Of a stretch of 10,825 nucleotides of DNA, positions 1 to 6,632 are shown in pieces. The notes below the pieces were generated by a model. It made no database searches and was not told the origin of the DNA. It saw only the letters and a list, made by a program, of their open reading frames with translations. Origin of the DNA: Candidatus Omnitrophota bacterium (lineage in GTDB: Bacteria; Omnitrophota; Gorgyraeia; 1-14-0-20-64-10; JACQQZ01); NCBI GenBank assembly GCA_016206755.1, contig JACQQZ010000004.1, positions 1 through 10,825 on the forward strand. Reading direction: 5' to 3'. The first letter of the stretch is position 1; every line of letters begins with the position of its first letter. The position numbers were made by a program, and so were the translations under genes.

Positions 1-2
1 GC

Positions 3-713
3 GCGCAGCAGCGCCATCGCCTGGAGGTCATCGGCTGGGTCCTGGCGGCCAACCTGGCGTTTATCGCCGTCGTCCCTTGGCAGAGGCATTTTCGATACCT
101 GATCCACCTGCTGCCGTTGTTCTATATTTTTGAGACGGCATTTTTGTGGGTTTGGCTGAGGAATCGGCCCCTTATTTTGGCTTCCGTTGTCAGCTTGCTG
201 TTGTTGACCGATTTTCTTCACTATTCCGCGCCGTACGTCATTGCCCAGGCGGTCCCGCAGCTTCGGGCGAAAATTGAGCGGGAGCATGGCGGGGTCCGGC
301 CGGAACAGCTTTTTCTGAAATACGGCTACGAATTGACCCACGATTACCGGGGCCCCTTAAGCGGAATTATCGGAGAGCTGCAGCGCGCGGCCCGACCCGG
401 CGAAACCGCAAAAATTCCTTACGACGATCACGCCGTCATTTTCTACACGGGGCTTCGGGTCGAAGACCTGAACCGGTTCACCAATCCAACGACGCCGGAC
501 TGGATCATCCCGCGCCGGGATTGGATCCCATCCGACTTCTCAAACAGCGATTACTTCAAGAAAATCGGGCAGGATTACGAGAAAATTGAAACCGATGCAC
601 CGGACATCGTTTGGGAAAATCGCCCGGATCCCGGCTACCACAAATTCCGGACGGTGGAGCATGCCCCCCGGGTGGTCTTGTATCACCGCAAACGCACGCA
701 GGCGCCGGACTGA
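3..713 (+). CDS. Membrane glycosyltransferase-like protein (GT-C/GT39-type), 3' part only
   Basis: The frame is open from the left edge of the window, so the start lies upstream; 236 residues and a TGA at 711-713 are visible. The visible N-terminal part has about three hydrophobic segments, roughly residues 10-26, 32-54 and 58-74. The motif RHFRYLIHLLP between the first two resembles the last membrane helices of dolichol-phosphate-mannose-type (GT39/ArnT-like) integral membrane glycosyltransferases. After these comes a soluble tail of about 155 residues, with ELTHDYRGPLSGII followed by ARPGETAKIPYDDHAVIFYTGLRV-like sequence, which looks like the C-terminal extracytoplasmic domain of such enzymes. 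The catalytic N-terminal loops are outside the window, so the activity is inferred. Its stop overlaps the start of a polyprenyl-phosphate sugar transferase. That enzyme makes the kind of lipid-linked donor GT-C enzymes use, which supports a shared pathway. It could also be a non-enzymatic polytopic protein. Confidence 0.6.
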   Translation, partial: AQQRHRLEVIGWVLAANLAFIAVVPWQRHFRYLIHLLPLFYIFETAFLWVWLRNRPLILASVVSLLLLTDFLHYSAPYVIAQAVPQLRAKIEREHGGVRPEQLFLKYGYELTHDYRGPLSGIIGELQRAARPGETAKIPYDDHAVIFYTGLRVEDLNRFTNPTTPDWIIPRRDWIPSDFSNSDYFKKIGQDYEKIETDAPDIVWENRPDPGYHKFRTVEHAPRVVLYHRKRTQAPD

Positions 714-1465
714 TGGGCGCCGATTCTCACCCTCAGCTCAGCATTGTGATCCCCGCTTACAACGAAGCCGCCGTCATTCGTCCGGCCCTCCTGGCCACCG
801 CAGGGTATCTTGAAAAACAAGCCCTGCCGTGGGAAATCATCGTCGTCAATGACGGAAGCCGGGACGCCACCCTTCTGGAAGCGGAAAAAGTTGCGGCGGA
901 TCTTGGAAAACAAAAGGTCAAGGTTTTAAGCCACCCCAAAAACCGGGGCAAGGGAAGCGCGGTCAAGACAGGCGTTCTGGCCGCCGCCGGAGAGATCGTG
1001 CTCTTTTGCGATGCAGATGGAGCAACGCCCATCGAAGAATTGGCGCGATTTTTGCCGCGATTCAAAAACGGGGCGGATCTGGTGGTCGGCTCCCGCCGCC
1101 TGAGCCAGTCCCAGATCAAGCAGCGCCAAAGACGGCTCCGGCAATGGATGGGGACGGTCTACGTTCGTCTGACCCGGCTGCTCATCGGGGTGCGCGTCTC
1201 CGACATCACGTGCGGCTTTAAGGCGCTCAGGCGTCCGGTCGCTCAAGACCTCTTTTCACGCATGCGCATCGAGGGGTGGTCATTTGACGCCGAGATGTTT
1301 TTCCTGGCGCGCAAAAAGGGCTACGGGGTCGTCGAAATGCCGATTCAGTGGGCGGATCGCCCCAGTACAAAAGTCCGTCTCTTGAAAGACGCGGCGCGCT
1401 CTTTTGGAGAATTGCTCAAAATTCGGCTGCAAGATTCACTTGGAAAATACGGGCGGGGACATTGA
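713..1465 (+). CDS. GT2 polyprenyl/dolichyl-phosphate sugar transferase (ALG5/DPM1-like)
   Basis: A 250-residue GT-A fold family 2 glycosyltransferase, likely transferring glucose or mannose from a nucleotide sugar to a polyprenyl phosphate on the cytoplasmic face of the membrane. Visible motifs are the nucleotide-binding start LSIVIPAYNEA (residues 9-19), VVNDGSRD (44-51), NRGKGSAVKTG (77-87), the metal-binding DADGATP (100-106), GSRR (126-129) and SDITCGFKAL (163-172). DADGATP and the SDITCGFK region are characteristic of the dolichyl-phosphate glucosyltransferase branch. There is no C-terminal membrane helix pair, so it is the short soluble type. The ATG at 713 is chosen because it forms a TGATG junction with the previous stop and leaves nine residues before the domain. 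A frame-open start at 611 would overlap the previous gene by about 100 bp and add non-homologous-looking sequence. The sugar cannot be read from the sequence. Confidence 0.88.
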   Translation: MGADSHPQLSIVIPAYNEAAVIRPALLATAGYLEKQALPWEIIVVNDGSRDATLLEAEKVAADLGKQKVKVLSHPKNRGKGSAVKTGVLAAAGEIVLFCDADGATPIEELARFLPRFKNGADLVVGSRRLSQSQIKQRQRRLRQWMGTVYVRLTRLLIGVRVSDITCGFKALRRPVAQDLFSRMRIEGWSFDAEMFFLARKKGYGVVEMPIQWADRPSTKVRLLKDAARSFGELLKIRLQDSLGKYGRGH

Positions 1466-1472
1466 CCTCCCG

Positions 1473-2312
1473 ATGAAAAAAATTGCCGCCGTGTTTTGTG
1501 TTTACAACGAAGAGGCGTATCTGGAATATGCGATCCGGTCGGTGCTGCCCCTGGCGCAGCGCGTCGTTGTCTGTTTGGGTCTGGCCCCTTACACCGCCTA
1601 CAATCCCAACGCCCGCGCCGTTTCAAAACCGGACGGCACGGAAGCGCTGGTGGACCGGCTCGCGCGCGAAATCCCGCAGATGACGGTGATCAAGGGGACC
1701 TGGAAGGATGAAATCGAGCATCGCAACGCAGGTCTGGCGGTTTGCCTGGAGGATGGGACGGACTACCACTGGCTGGTGGACGGCGACGAGGTCTACCGGG
1801 AAGATCACCTCCAGAACATTCGGGAAGAGATTGAGCGCCGGCCCGAAGTCGGGACATTCATCGTCAAGTGCCACATCTTTTGGAGGAGTTTCAGTTATCG
1901 CATCCCGGCCGACGAATTGGCGTGGCGGCCCCGCCGGATTTTCAAAATCACGCGCCATCGGAACATCCTCGGGATTCGAATCCCCTACAGGTGCAAGTTC
2001 ACCGGTCAAAACGAAACGAACAGCTTGGGGCCGGTGGTTGAAATTCCGACTTCCCGCGCCGTTTTTTACCATTACTCCTACGCGCGTTCGAGCGCTGCCA
2101 TGGCGGACAAATTCAAAACGTTCAGTCACGCCCACGAAATTCGCAGCGACTGGATTAAGGCCGTTTGGGAGAAATGGCCGGGCAACCGCGACATGCCAGA
2201 CATCCACCCGATTGATCCTCCGAAGTTTCCCCGGGCCGCCGCGATTTCCCCGGAAGATCATCCGGAGATCATGAAACGCCATCCTTATTATGGACTCGAC
2301 CTCATCCCTTAA
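1473..2312 (+). CDS. GT-A (family 2-like) glycosyltransferase
   Basis: A 279-residue protein beginning KIAAVFCVYNEEAYLEYAI, a typical start for family 2-like glycosyltransferases. HWLVDGDEVYRE (residues 99-110) holds a DGD acidic motif in the place of the metal-binding DXD. Between these lies KDEIEHRNAGLAV (78-90), the usual helix before the DXD strand. The C-terminal half (residues 125-279), with WRPRRIFKITRH and FYHYSYAR, resembles loosely defined bacterial glycosyltransferases that glycosylate surface polysaccharide, but I recognise no specific subfamily. The ATG at 1473 is 7 bp after the previous stop. An in-frame ATG at 1404 lies inside the preceding gene and would add 23 residues before the domain, so it is rejected. 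The purine-rich GGCGGGG around 1451-1457 is a distant possible ribosome binding site. The TAA stop at 2310-2312 is followed within 3 bp by a large inverted repeat. Acceptor and donor are unknown. Confidence 0.78.
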   Translation: MKKIAAVFCVYNEEAYLEYAIRSVLPLAQRVVVCLGLAPYTAYNPNARAVSKPDGTEALVDRLAREIPQMTVIKGTWKDEIEHRNAGLAVCLEDGTDYHWLVDGDEVYREDHLQNIREEIERRPEVGTFIVKCHIFWRSFSYRIPADELAWRPRRIFKITRHRNILGIRIPYRCKFTGQNETNSLGPVVEIPTSRAVFYHYSYARSSAAMADKFKTFSHAHEIRSDWIKAVWEKWPGNRDMPDIHPIDPPKFPRAAAISPEDHPEIMKRHPYYGLDLIP

Positions 2313-2314
2313 CC

Positions 2315-2401
2315 AGCGGTACCGTTTCCGGGAGTGCCGGGTTCATCATGGAAGTTCCGCCAATGCCAACTGAACCCGGCACTCCCGGAAACGGTACCGC
2401 T
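2315..2401. repeat. Perfect 31-bp inverted repeat with 25-nt loop
   Basis: Positions 2315-2345 are the exact reverse complement of 2371-2401, 31 of 31 bases, around a 25-nt loop at 2346-2370. Each arm contains the small palindrome CGGTACCG (2317-2324 and 2392-2399) and, in the left arm, CCGGGAGTGCCGGG. The transcript would form a very stable GC-rich stem. There is no T-run after the right arm, so it is not a normal intrinsic terminator. The left arm starts 2 bp after the stop of the previous gene and the right arm lies inside the next coding region. The length, perfection and nested palindromes resemble REP/REPIN or MITE-like dispersed repeats, which is inference because only one copy is in the window. 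Confidence 0.95.
2350..2365 (+). promoter_or_regulatory. Ribosome binding site and start codon inside the hairpin loop
   Basis: GGAAG at 2350-2354 lies 8 nt before the ATG at 2363-2365, a good Shine-Dalgarno arrangement, and both elements fall in the 25-nt loop of the inverted repeat. The alternative in-frame ATG at 2348 is also in the loop but has no purine-rich site before it except the stem itself. The spacing favours 2363 as the start. If the hairpin forms in the mRNA, the initiation region is presented in the loop, which could either expose it or hinder ribosome loading. Confidence 0.6.
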
Positions 2402-3472
2402 TGCGACATCATCGTTCCGATCTGGAATCAGCCGGAATTGACGCGGCGCTGCCTTCAGCGGGTGCTCTGCTCCACCCAGACCCCTTACCGGCTGATCTTG
2501 ATTGACAACGGCAGCGAAATACAAACGCAAAAATTTCTAACTGATTTCGCAAAAGAACACCCTGAAAAAACGCTGCGGGTGAGAAACGAGCAAAATCTGG
2601 GATTCATCAAAGCCACCAACCAGGGCCTTCGGGCGTCCGGCGCGCCTTACGCCTGTTTACTGAACAACGATACCGTCGTGGCAAAAGGCTGGCTGGAAGA
2701 GATGATCCGCATCGCAGAAAGCGACAGCTCCATCGGGTTGGTCAACGCCAACAGCAACACGTTCGGTCAAAAACCTTCGTCGGCCCGCATCGAGGGCATC
2801 GAGGCCTGCGCCAGATCATTGCACGGGCAGCGCGGACAGATACGGGAATTGGCGACTGCCGTTGGATTTTGCCTGCTCATCCGGCGGTCCGTCATCCAGG
2901 CCGTCGGCTTCCTGGACGAAGCGTTTGGAATGGGAAATTTTGAAGACGCCGATTTCTCTCAGCGGGCGCGGGTTGCCGGATACCGATCGGTCCTGGCTCT
3001 GGGGGCTTACGTTTATCATGAAGAAAAAGTCTCGTTCAAGCGCCGGCCCGGATGGGAAGAGGATTTCGACCGCAACCGCAGGATTTACCACCGGCGCTGG
3101 GGCAAGCCGCTCAGAATTTTCTGGGAGGAGCACCGCGCCGACGCCGCTGAGGCCTGGATTCCCACGCTGACCCGGTGGGCGGCCCAAGGACACTGGATCA
3201 CCTGCAGCGCGAATGTCAAAAAAGAATCCCGTGCGGTGCTGGAACGCCACGCGGCCATTCGGTTCATGCAAAACAACGGCGGCTGGAAAAAGAGGGGGCT
3301 CTGGTATCTGCTGAGGCGCCGAAAAAAGCCGGTTGACGTGGCGGTCATTCATGATCCACAATTCAAGCGCTGGGTTTCCCGGTTGCGGTTCGGTCACGGC
3401 GCGGCGATTCTTTATCAACCCACTCCAAGCGAGGCCCAAGAGCAATGCCAGAGGATGTCCCGCTGTCTGTAG
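2363..3472 (+). CDS. GT2 glycosyltransferase, rhamnosyltransferase (WbbL)-like, with C-terminal extension
   Basis: A 369-residue protein. Residues 13-250 are a GT2 domain of the WbbL/rhamnosyltransferase type: CDIIVPIWNQPELTRRCL at the start, LIDNGSE, NLGFIKATNQGL, the metal-site LLNNDT (NND at 101-103), and GNFEDADFSQRARVAGY with the catalytic-region ED at 194-195. Such enzymes add sugars to cell-surface polysaccharides in the cytoplasm. The last 115 or so residues do not belong to the usual domain. They include HWITCSANVKKES and VDVAVIHDPQF...ILYQP, which hint at part of a GT-B-like Rossmann domain (inference). Start: the domain begins at the Cys encoded just after the inverted repeat, and no GTG or TTG is available there, so one of two ATGs in the repeat loop (2348 or 2363) must be used. 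The ribosome binding site favours 2363. The first residues, TEPGTPGNGTA, are therefore encoded by the repeat arm. The 3' end overlaps the next gene by 28 bp. Confidence 0.85.
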   Translation: MPTEPGTPGNGTACDIIVPIWNQPELTRRCLQRVLCSTQTPYRLILIDNGSEIQTQKFLTDFAKEHPEKTLRVRNEQNLGFIKATNQGLRASGAPYACLLNNDTVVAKGWLEEMIRIAESDSSIGLVNANSNTFGQKPSSARIEGIEACARSLHGQRGQIRELATAVGFCLLIRRSVIQAVGFLDEAFGMGNFEDADFSQRARVAGYRSVLALGAYVYHEEKVSFKRRPGWEEDFDRNRRIYHRRWGKPLRIFWEEHRADAAEAWIPTLTRWAAQGHWITCSANVKKESRAVLERHAAIRFMQNNGGWKKRGLWYLLRRRKKPVDVAVIHDPQFKRWVSRLRFGHGAAILYQPTPSEAQEQCQRMSRCL

Positions 3473-4215
3473 TCGTCATCACAAAAAATGAGGAAGGCAG
3501 GATCGCCGATTGCCTGGAATCCGCGAATTGGGCCAAAGAGATCATCGTGCTGGATGACTTCAGCACGGACAAGACGGTTGAGATCGCCAAACGCTACACC
3601 CCCCACGTCACCCAGCGGATCATGGACATCGAAGGCAGGCATCGAAACCATGCCTACGGCTTGGCCACATGCGAATGGGTGTTCAGCTTGGATGCGGACG
3701 AGCGTTTTACGCCGGAGCTCAAGGGAGAAATTGCAGCGCTCATTGCCGGCAACCCGCCTTTGAACGGCTACACCGTTCCGCGCCGCAATCACCTCGGAAA
3801 ACGCTGGCTGCGTCACGGCGGGTTTTATCCGAGCGCACAACTGCGCCTGTTTCGCAAAGGACACTTTCAGTACGAAGAGGCCGAGGTGCACCCGCGCGCG
3901 TTTCTGGACACCGAAACGGGACGCCTTCAAAGCGATTTGATTCATTACACCTACCGGAATCTGGAGGATTTTGTTGCAAAACTGAACCGCCAAACCACTC
4001 TGGAAACCCGGAAATGGGTTCGCGATCAACGGCCCATGAAGATCGGAAAAGGCCTCTGGAGATCGGTCGACCGTTTCTACCGGACCTACGTCTCCAAGGA
4101 AGGGAGAAAGGAAGGGATGCTCGGTTTCATCCTGGCAGTTTTAGGGGGCATGTATCAATTTCTGACCTTCTCCAAATATTGGTTGGCCAAGCAGCAGCCA
4201 TGCGCGAAAAGATAA
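3445..4215 (+). CDS. GT2 glycosyltransferase, WaaE/KdtX-like
   Basis: A 256-residue family 2 transferase of the lipopolysaccharide-core WaaE/KdtX type. It shows LSVVVITKNEEGRIADCLES (residues 7-26), IIVLDDFSTDKTVEIA, and FSLDADERF with the DAD metal motif in the low 80s. It ends in a basic, then hydrophobic tail of about 45 residues, YRTYVSKEGRKEGMLGFILAV, probably an amphipathic membrane-surface helix. The lack of obvious transmembrane pairs and the family resemblance suggest a peripheral inner-membrane enzyme that adds a sugar to a lipid-linked core. The ATG at 3445 places the domain six residues in and overlaps the previous gene by 28 bp, implying translational coupling. It is clearly paralogous to the gene that follows. 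Linkage and donor sugar cannot be determined. Confidence 0.85.
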   Translation: MPEDVPLSVVVITKNEEGRIADCLESANWAKEIIVLDDFSTDKTVEIAKRYTPHVTQRIMDIEGRHRNHAYGLATCEWVFSLDADERFTPELKGEIAALIAGNPPLNGYTVPRRNHLGKRWLRHGGFYPSAQLRLFRKGHFQYEEAEVHPRAFLDTETGRLQSDLIHYTYRNLEDFVAKLNRQTTLETRKWVRDQRPMKIGKGLWRSVDRFYRTYVSKEGRKEGMLGFILAVLGGMYQFLTFSKYWLAKQQPCAKR

Positions 4216-4994
4216 CCGCCGTTGTCCTCACCAAAAACGAAGCCAAAAACATCCGCGGCTGCCTGGAAGCGGTTCACTGGGTGGATGAAATCGTTGTGGT
4301 GGACGGCCTGAGCACCGACGGCACCCAGGCGATCTGCCGTGAATTCGGCGCGAAGGTCATTGAGCATCCTTTTGGGGGCGACTTTGGCGAAGAACGCAAC
4401 CTCGGCAATGCCAACTCCACCGGCGATTGGATTCTGCAATTGGATGGGGATGACCGTGTCACGGAGGAGTTTCAGAAAGCCGCCCTCCAAATTCTGGAGA
4501 AGGGGACGCCGCATGCCGCGTTTCGATTCCGACGCACCAATTGCTTTTTGGGCCATTGGATGCGTTTTGGCGGATGGGACCACCATTCGCTCCACTTTTT
4601 CCGTCGAGGAAAAGCCCGCTACAGAGGCCGCGTGCACCATGCGCTCCTGGTGGATGGAACCGTCGGAACGCTCGGGGCCGCCGTCGAACACCATCCGTTC
4701 GACTCTCTGGAGCAGTTCATCGACCGGCAAAACCGCTACACCAGCTTGGAGGCACGGGAGCTTTACGACCTGCACGGGCCTGCCTCCGAAAAAGAATTCC
4801 GGAAACAGATCATGATCAAGCCGCTCAAGCTTTTCTGGAAGATGTACGTGAAGAAACAGGGATTCCGCGACGGGATGCACGGTTTGATCTTCTCCGGATT
4901 GTTCAGTTTCGTTCACTTTATGAAATGGGCAAAATACTGGGAGATTTGCCAACTTGCTCAAGAAACCGGCTCGGGCCATCTTTCTGGATCGTGA
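4200..4994 (+). CDS. GT2 glycosyltransferase, WaaE/KdtX-like (second copy)
   Basis: A 264-residue paralogue of the preceding gene. It shares the order ITAVVLTKNEAKNIRGCLEA (residues 5-24), IVVVDGLSTDGTQAI, the DXD region LQLDGDDRV (near 80), a central FLGHWMRFGGWDHHSLHFFRRG, and a terminal KMYVKKQGFRDGMHGLIFSG helix region ending KYW. The WaaE-like family adds sugars to the lipid A-core or similar acceptors. The true start is the ATG at 4200, overlapping the previous stop by 16 bp. The frame stays open far upstream to 3669, but that part is only a shadow of the preceding gene. The 3' end overlaps the next gene by 41 bp. Different central residues, such as HH in place of the first copy's YPS, suggest a different acceptor or donor, with two consecutive sugars added by the pair (inference). 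Confidence 0.85.
   Translation: MREKITAVVLTKNEAKNIRGCLEAVHWVDEIVVVDGLSTDGTQAICREFGAKVIEHPFGGDFGEERNLGNANSTGDWILQLDGDDRVTEEFQKAALQILEKGTPHAAFRFRRTNCFLGHWMRFGGWDHHSLHFFRRGKARYRGRVHHALLVDGTVGTLGAAVEHHPFDSLEQFIDRQNRYTSLEARELYDLHGPASEKEFRKQIMIKPLKLFWKMYVKKQGFRDGMHGLIFSGLFSFVHFMKWAKYWEICQLAQETGSGHLSGS
4939..4956 (+). promoter_or_regulatory. Shine-Dalgarno and TTG start of the gmhB-like gene
   Basis: GGGAG at 4939-4943 stands 10 nt before TTG at 4954-4956. An in-frame TGA at 4921-4923 closes the frame upstream, no ATG or GTG lies between that stop and the TTG, and the next in-frame ATG would remove the catalytic DRDG motif. TTG is therefore the only usual start compatible with a working enzyme. Confidence 0.75.
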
Positions 4995-5520
4995 CGGCGT
5001 CATCAACCGCAGTCCCGGAGAAGGCTACGTTCGATCGGTCAAAGAGTTCTTTTTTCTACCGGGGGCGCTGCCGGCCCTCAAGCGCCTGGCCGGCACTGAT
5101 TTTCTGCTCATCGTCGTCTCCAACCAGGGCGGCGTCTCCAAAAAACTGTACTCGCGCAAAGATCTTCAAGAAATCACGCGATACATGACCTCCGCCATCC
5201 GGCGCGCCGGCGGGAAGCTGCATCAGGTGTTTTACTGCACGCATCAACTGTCCGAGGGCTGCGGATGCCGAAAACCGAAAATCGGTCTTATTCGACAAGC
5301 ATTGAAAAAGTACCCGATTGATTTGAGACGCTCCTACCTGATCGGAGATCATCTCAAAGACATTCAACTGGGCAAGGCCGCCGGATGCACGACGTTGCTG
5401 GCTCTCTCCGGCAGAACATCGCCGGCTCAGGGCAGGCGATTCGCCGTCAAGCCGGATCACGTCTGCAAAGATCTCAAAGCGGGCGTGCGCTGGATTCTGG
5501 CTCGGGGGCGTTCCGGATGA
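4954..5520 (+). CDS. gmhB: D-glycero-D-manno-heptose 1,7-bisphosphate 7-phosphatase-like HAD phosphatase
   Basis: A 188-residue HAD-superfamily phosphatase with the full GmhB layout. AIFLDRDGVIN (residues 8-18) gives the nucleophile Asp12 and acid Asp14, and VVSNQGGVSK (54-63) is motif II. The zinc loop YCTHQLSEGCGCRKPK supplies Cys95, His97, Cys103 and Cys105 plus the motif III lysine, and IGDHLKDIQLGKAAG (130-144) is motif IV. GmhB removes the C7 phosphate during ADP-heptose synthesis in the cytoplasm; E. coli GmhB is of similar size. HisB-N phosphatases are close relatives, but no histidine genes are nearby and the surrounding glycosyltransferases favour the heptose role. The start is TTG, with a 41-bp overlap into the preceding glycosyltransferase, and its stop overlaps the next ATG as ATGA. 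gmhA, hldE and hldD are not in the window. Confidence 0.85.
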   Translation: MLKKPARAIFLDRDGVINRSPGEGYVRSVKEFFFLPGALPALKRLAGTDFLLIVVSNQGGVSKKLYSRKDLQEITRYMTSAIRRAGGKLHQVFYCTHQLSEGCGCRKPKIGLIRQALKKYPIDLRRSYLIGDHLKDIQLGKAAGCTTLLALSGRTSPAQGRRFAVKPDHVCKDLKAGVRWILARGRSG

Positions 5521-6632
5521 AACATTGGGTGGCCACGTATGCGACCGCCGGCGAAGGGCACAGGCGCGCCTCCGAGGCAGTGGCGGCCGCCACTGTGAAA
5601 CGAGGCGTTGCCCAAATTCAATTGCGCGACTGTTTGGAAGGTTCTCTGCCGTGGTTTCACTGGTCCTATACGCGAGGGTATCTTTTACTGGTACGCACTG
5701 CACCTACTCTATGGGGTGCGCTCTACGGCATCACAGACCTTCAAGGCCGCCATCCTTGGATGATGAGTGTTCGCAGATGGAACAATGCCCAACACGAAAA
5801 GGCCTATGCCCATTGGCTCTTGGAGCGACAACCGGATGTCATCATTGCCACGCACTTTTTTCCGATCGAGGTTGCCACGGCCCTGAAGCGCAGCGGCCGG
5901 TTGACGTCTCGAATCCTCTGCGTCATCACCGATTGGCTCCCGCATTCCTTTTGGACATGCCCTGGGGTTGACCGCTACGCCGTCGCATGCGAAGCCACTC
6001 GCCGGACCTTGATCGATCGGGGTATTCCCCCTTCCGCCATTCGCGTCACCGGCATTCCGATTGATCCAAAATTTCCCGCGCAGGAAGATCGCGCAACGCT
6101 CGAGGGAAAGCTTGGGTTGGAATCCGGAAAATTCACGCTGCTGATCGCAAGCGGCGGATTTGGTTTGGGGCCGATCCAAAAACTCGTCAAAGTGCTCGGC
6201 CGCTTGAAAGGCAACTACCAGCTGCTGGTGGTGACGGGACACAATCCCGCACTCCAGAAAACCATCGAGTTTTTGACCCCGCGTTTTTCTTATCCGATGA
6301 AAGTCTACGATTTTGTTCACAACATGCATGAGCTCATGGGCGTCTCCGATCTTCTCATCAGCAAACCGGGCGGGTTAACGTGCGCCGAAGCCGCCGTTTC
6401 ACGACTGCCGATGGTGATGGTTGCTCCGATTCCCGGCCAAGAAACGCGCAATGTGGAAGTTTTCGTCAAAGAGGGGGCCGCGGTCCATCTGAAAAACATC
6501 GATCAGGCAGCAGAGTGGGTGGAAAATCTCCGGCAAGGTCAGCAGGGAGAGAAATTGCGGCAAGCCGCCGGGCGCTTGGCTCAACCGGAAGCTGCAGATC
6601 ACGTCGTTGATCTGGCGCTGGAGCTTTCATGA
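5517..6632 (+). CDS. MGDG synthase/UgtP-type glycolipid glycosyltransferase (GT28)
   Basis: A 371-residue GT-B protein of the monogalactosyldiacylglycerol synthase/processive diacylglycerol glucosyltransferase type, also related to MurG. The N-terminal domain begins with [16 protein letters not shown] (residues 6-21), whose GEGH loop is the acceptor/phosphate-side signature. ATHFFP (111-116) and ITDW (137-140) follow. The C-terminal nucleotide-sugar domain has ASGGFG (211-216), [11 protein letters not shown] (282-292) and PGQETRN (306-312), all typical of GT28. Such enzymes act at the cytoplasmic membrane face on a lipid acceptor, using UDP-glucose or UDP-galactose. The ATG at 5517 forms an ATGA overlap with the gmhB stop and has GGGGG eight bases upstream; the frame-open start at 5385 lies inside gmhB. 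The 3' end forms another ATGA overlap with the uracil-DNA glycosylase gene. Whether the acceptor is diacylglycerol or another lipid is unknown. Confidence 0.87.
   Translation: MKHWVATYATAGEGHRRASEAVAAATVKRGVAQIQLRDCLEGSLPWFHWSYTRGYLLLVRTAPTLWGALYGITDLQGRHPWMMSVRRWNNAQHEKAYAHWLLERQPDVIIATHFFPIEVATALKRSGRLTSRILCVITDWLPHSFWTCPGVDRYAVACEATRRTLIDRGIPPSAIRVTGIPIDPKFPAQEDRATLEGKLGLESGKFTLLIASGGFGLGPIQKLVKVLGRLKGNYQLLVVTGHNPALQKTIEFLTPRFSYPMKVYDFVHNMHELMGVSDLLISKPGGLTCAEAAVSRLPMVMVAPIPGQETRNVEVFVKEGAAVHLKNIDQAAEWVENLRQGQQGEKLRQAAGRLAQPEAADHVVDLALELS

Noticed and set aside
611..712. Upstream extension of the ALG5-like gene to an ATG at 611
   Set aside because: It would overlap the preceding gene by about 100 bp and add residues before a domain that starts normally from the ATG at 713.
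2346..2370. The inverted repeat as an invertible on/off switch, since flipping the 25-bp loop would remove both in-frame ATGs
   Set aside because: The would-be invertible segment is far shorter than known site-specific inversion cassettes, and no recombinase gene is nearby. The effect on the start codons follows from the sequence but the mechanism is unsupported.
2315..2401. Intrinsic transcription terminator
   Set aside because: The stem is strong, but no T-rich run follows the right arm, and the downstream gene's start codon lies inside the loop.
3669..4199. Long open frame upstream of the second WaaE-like gene
   Set aside because: It is the alternative frame of the preceding glycosyltransferase; its translation is rich in Arg and Pro with no family motif, and the domain starts at 4200.
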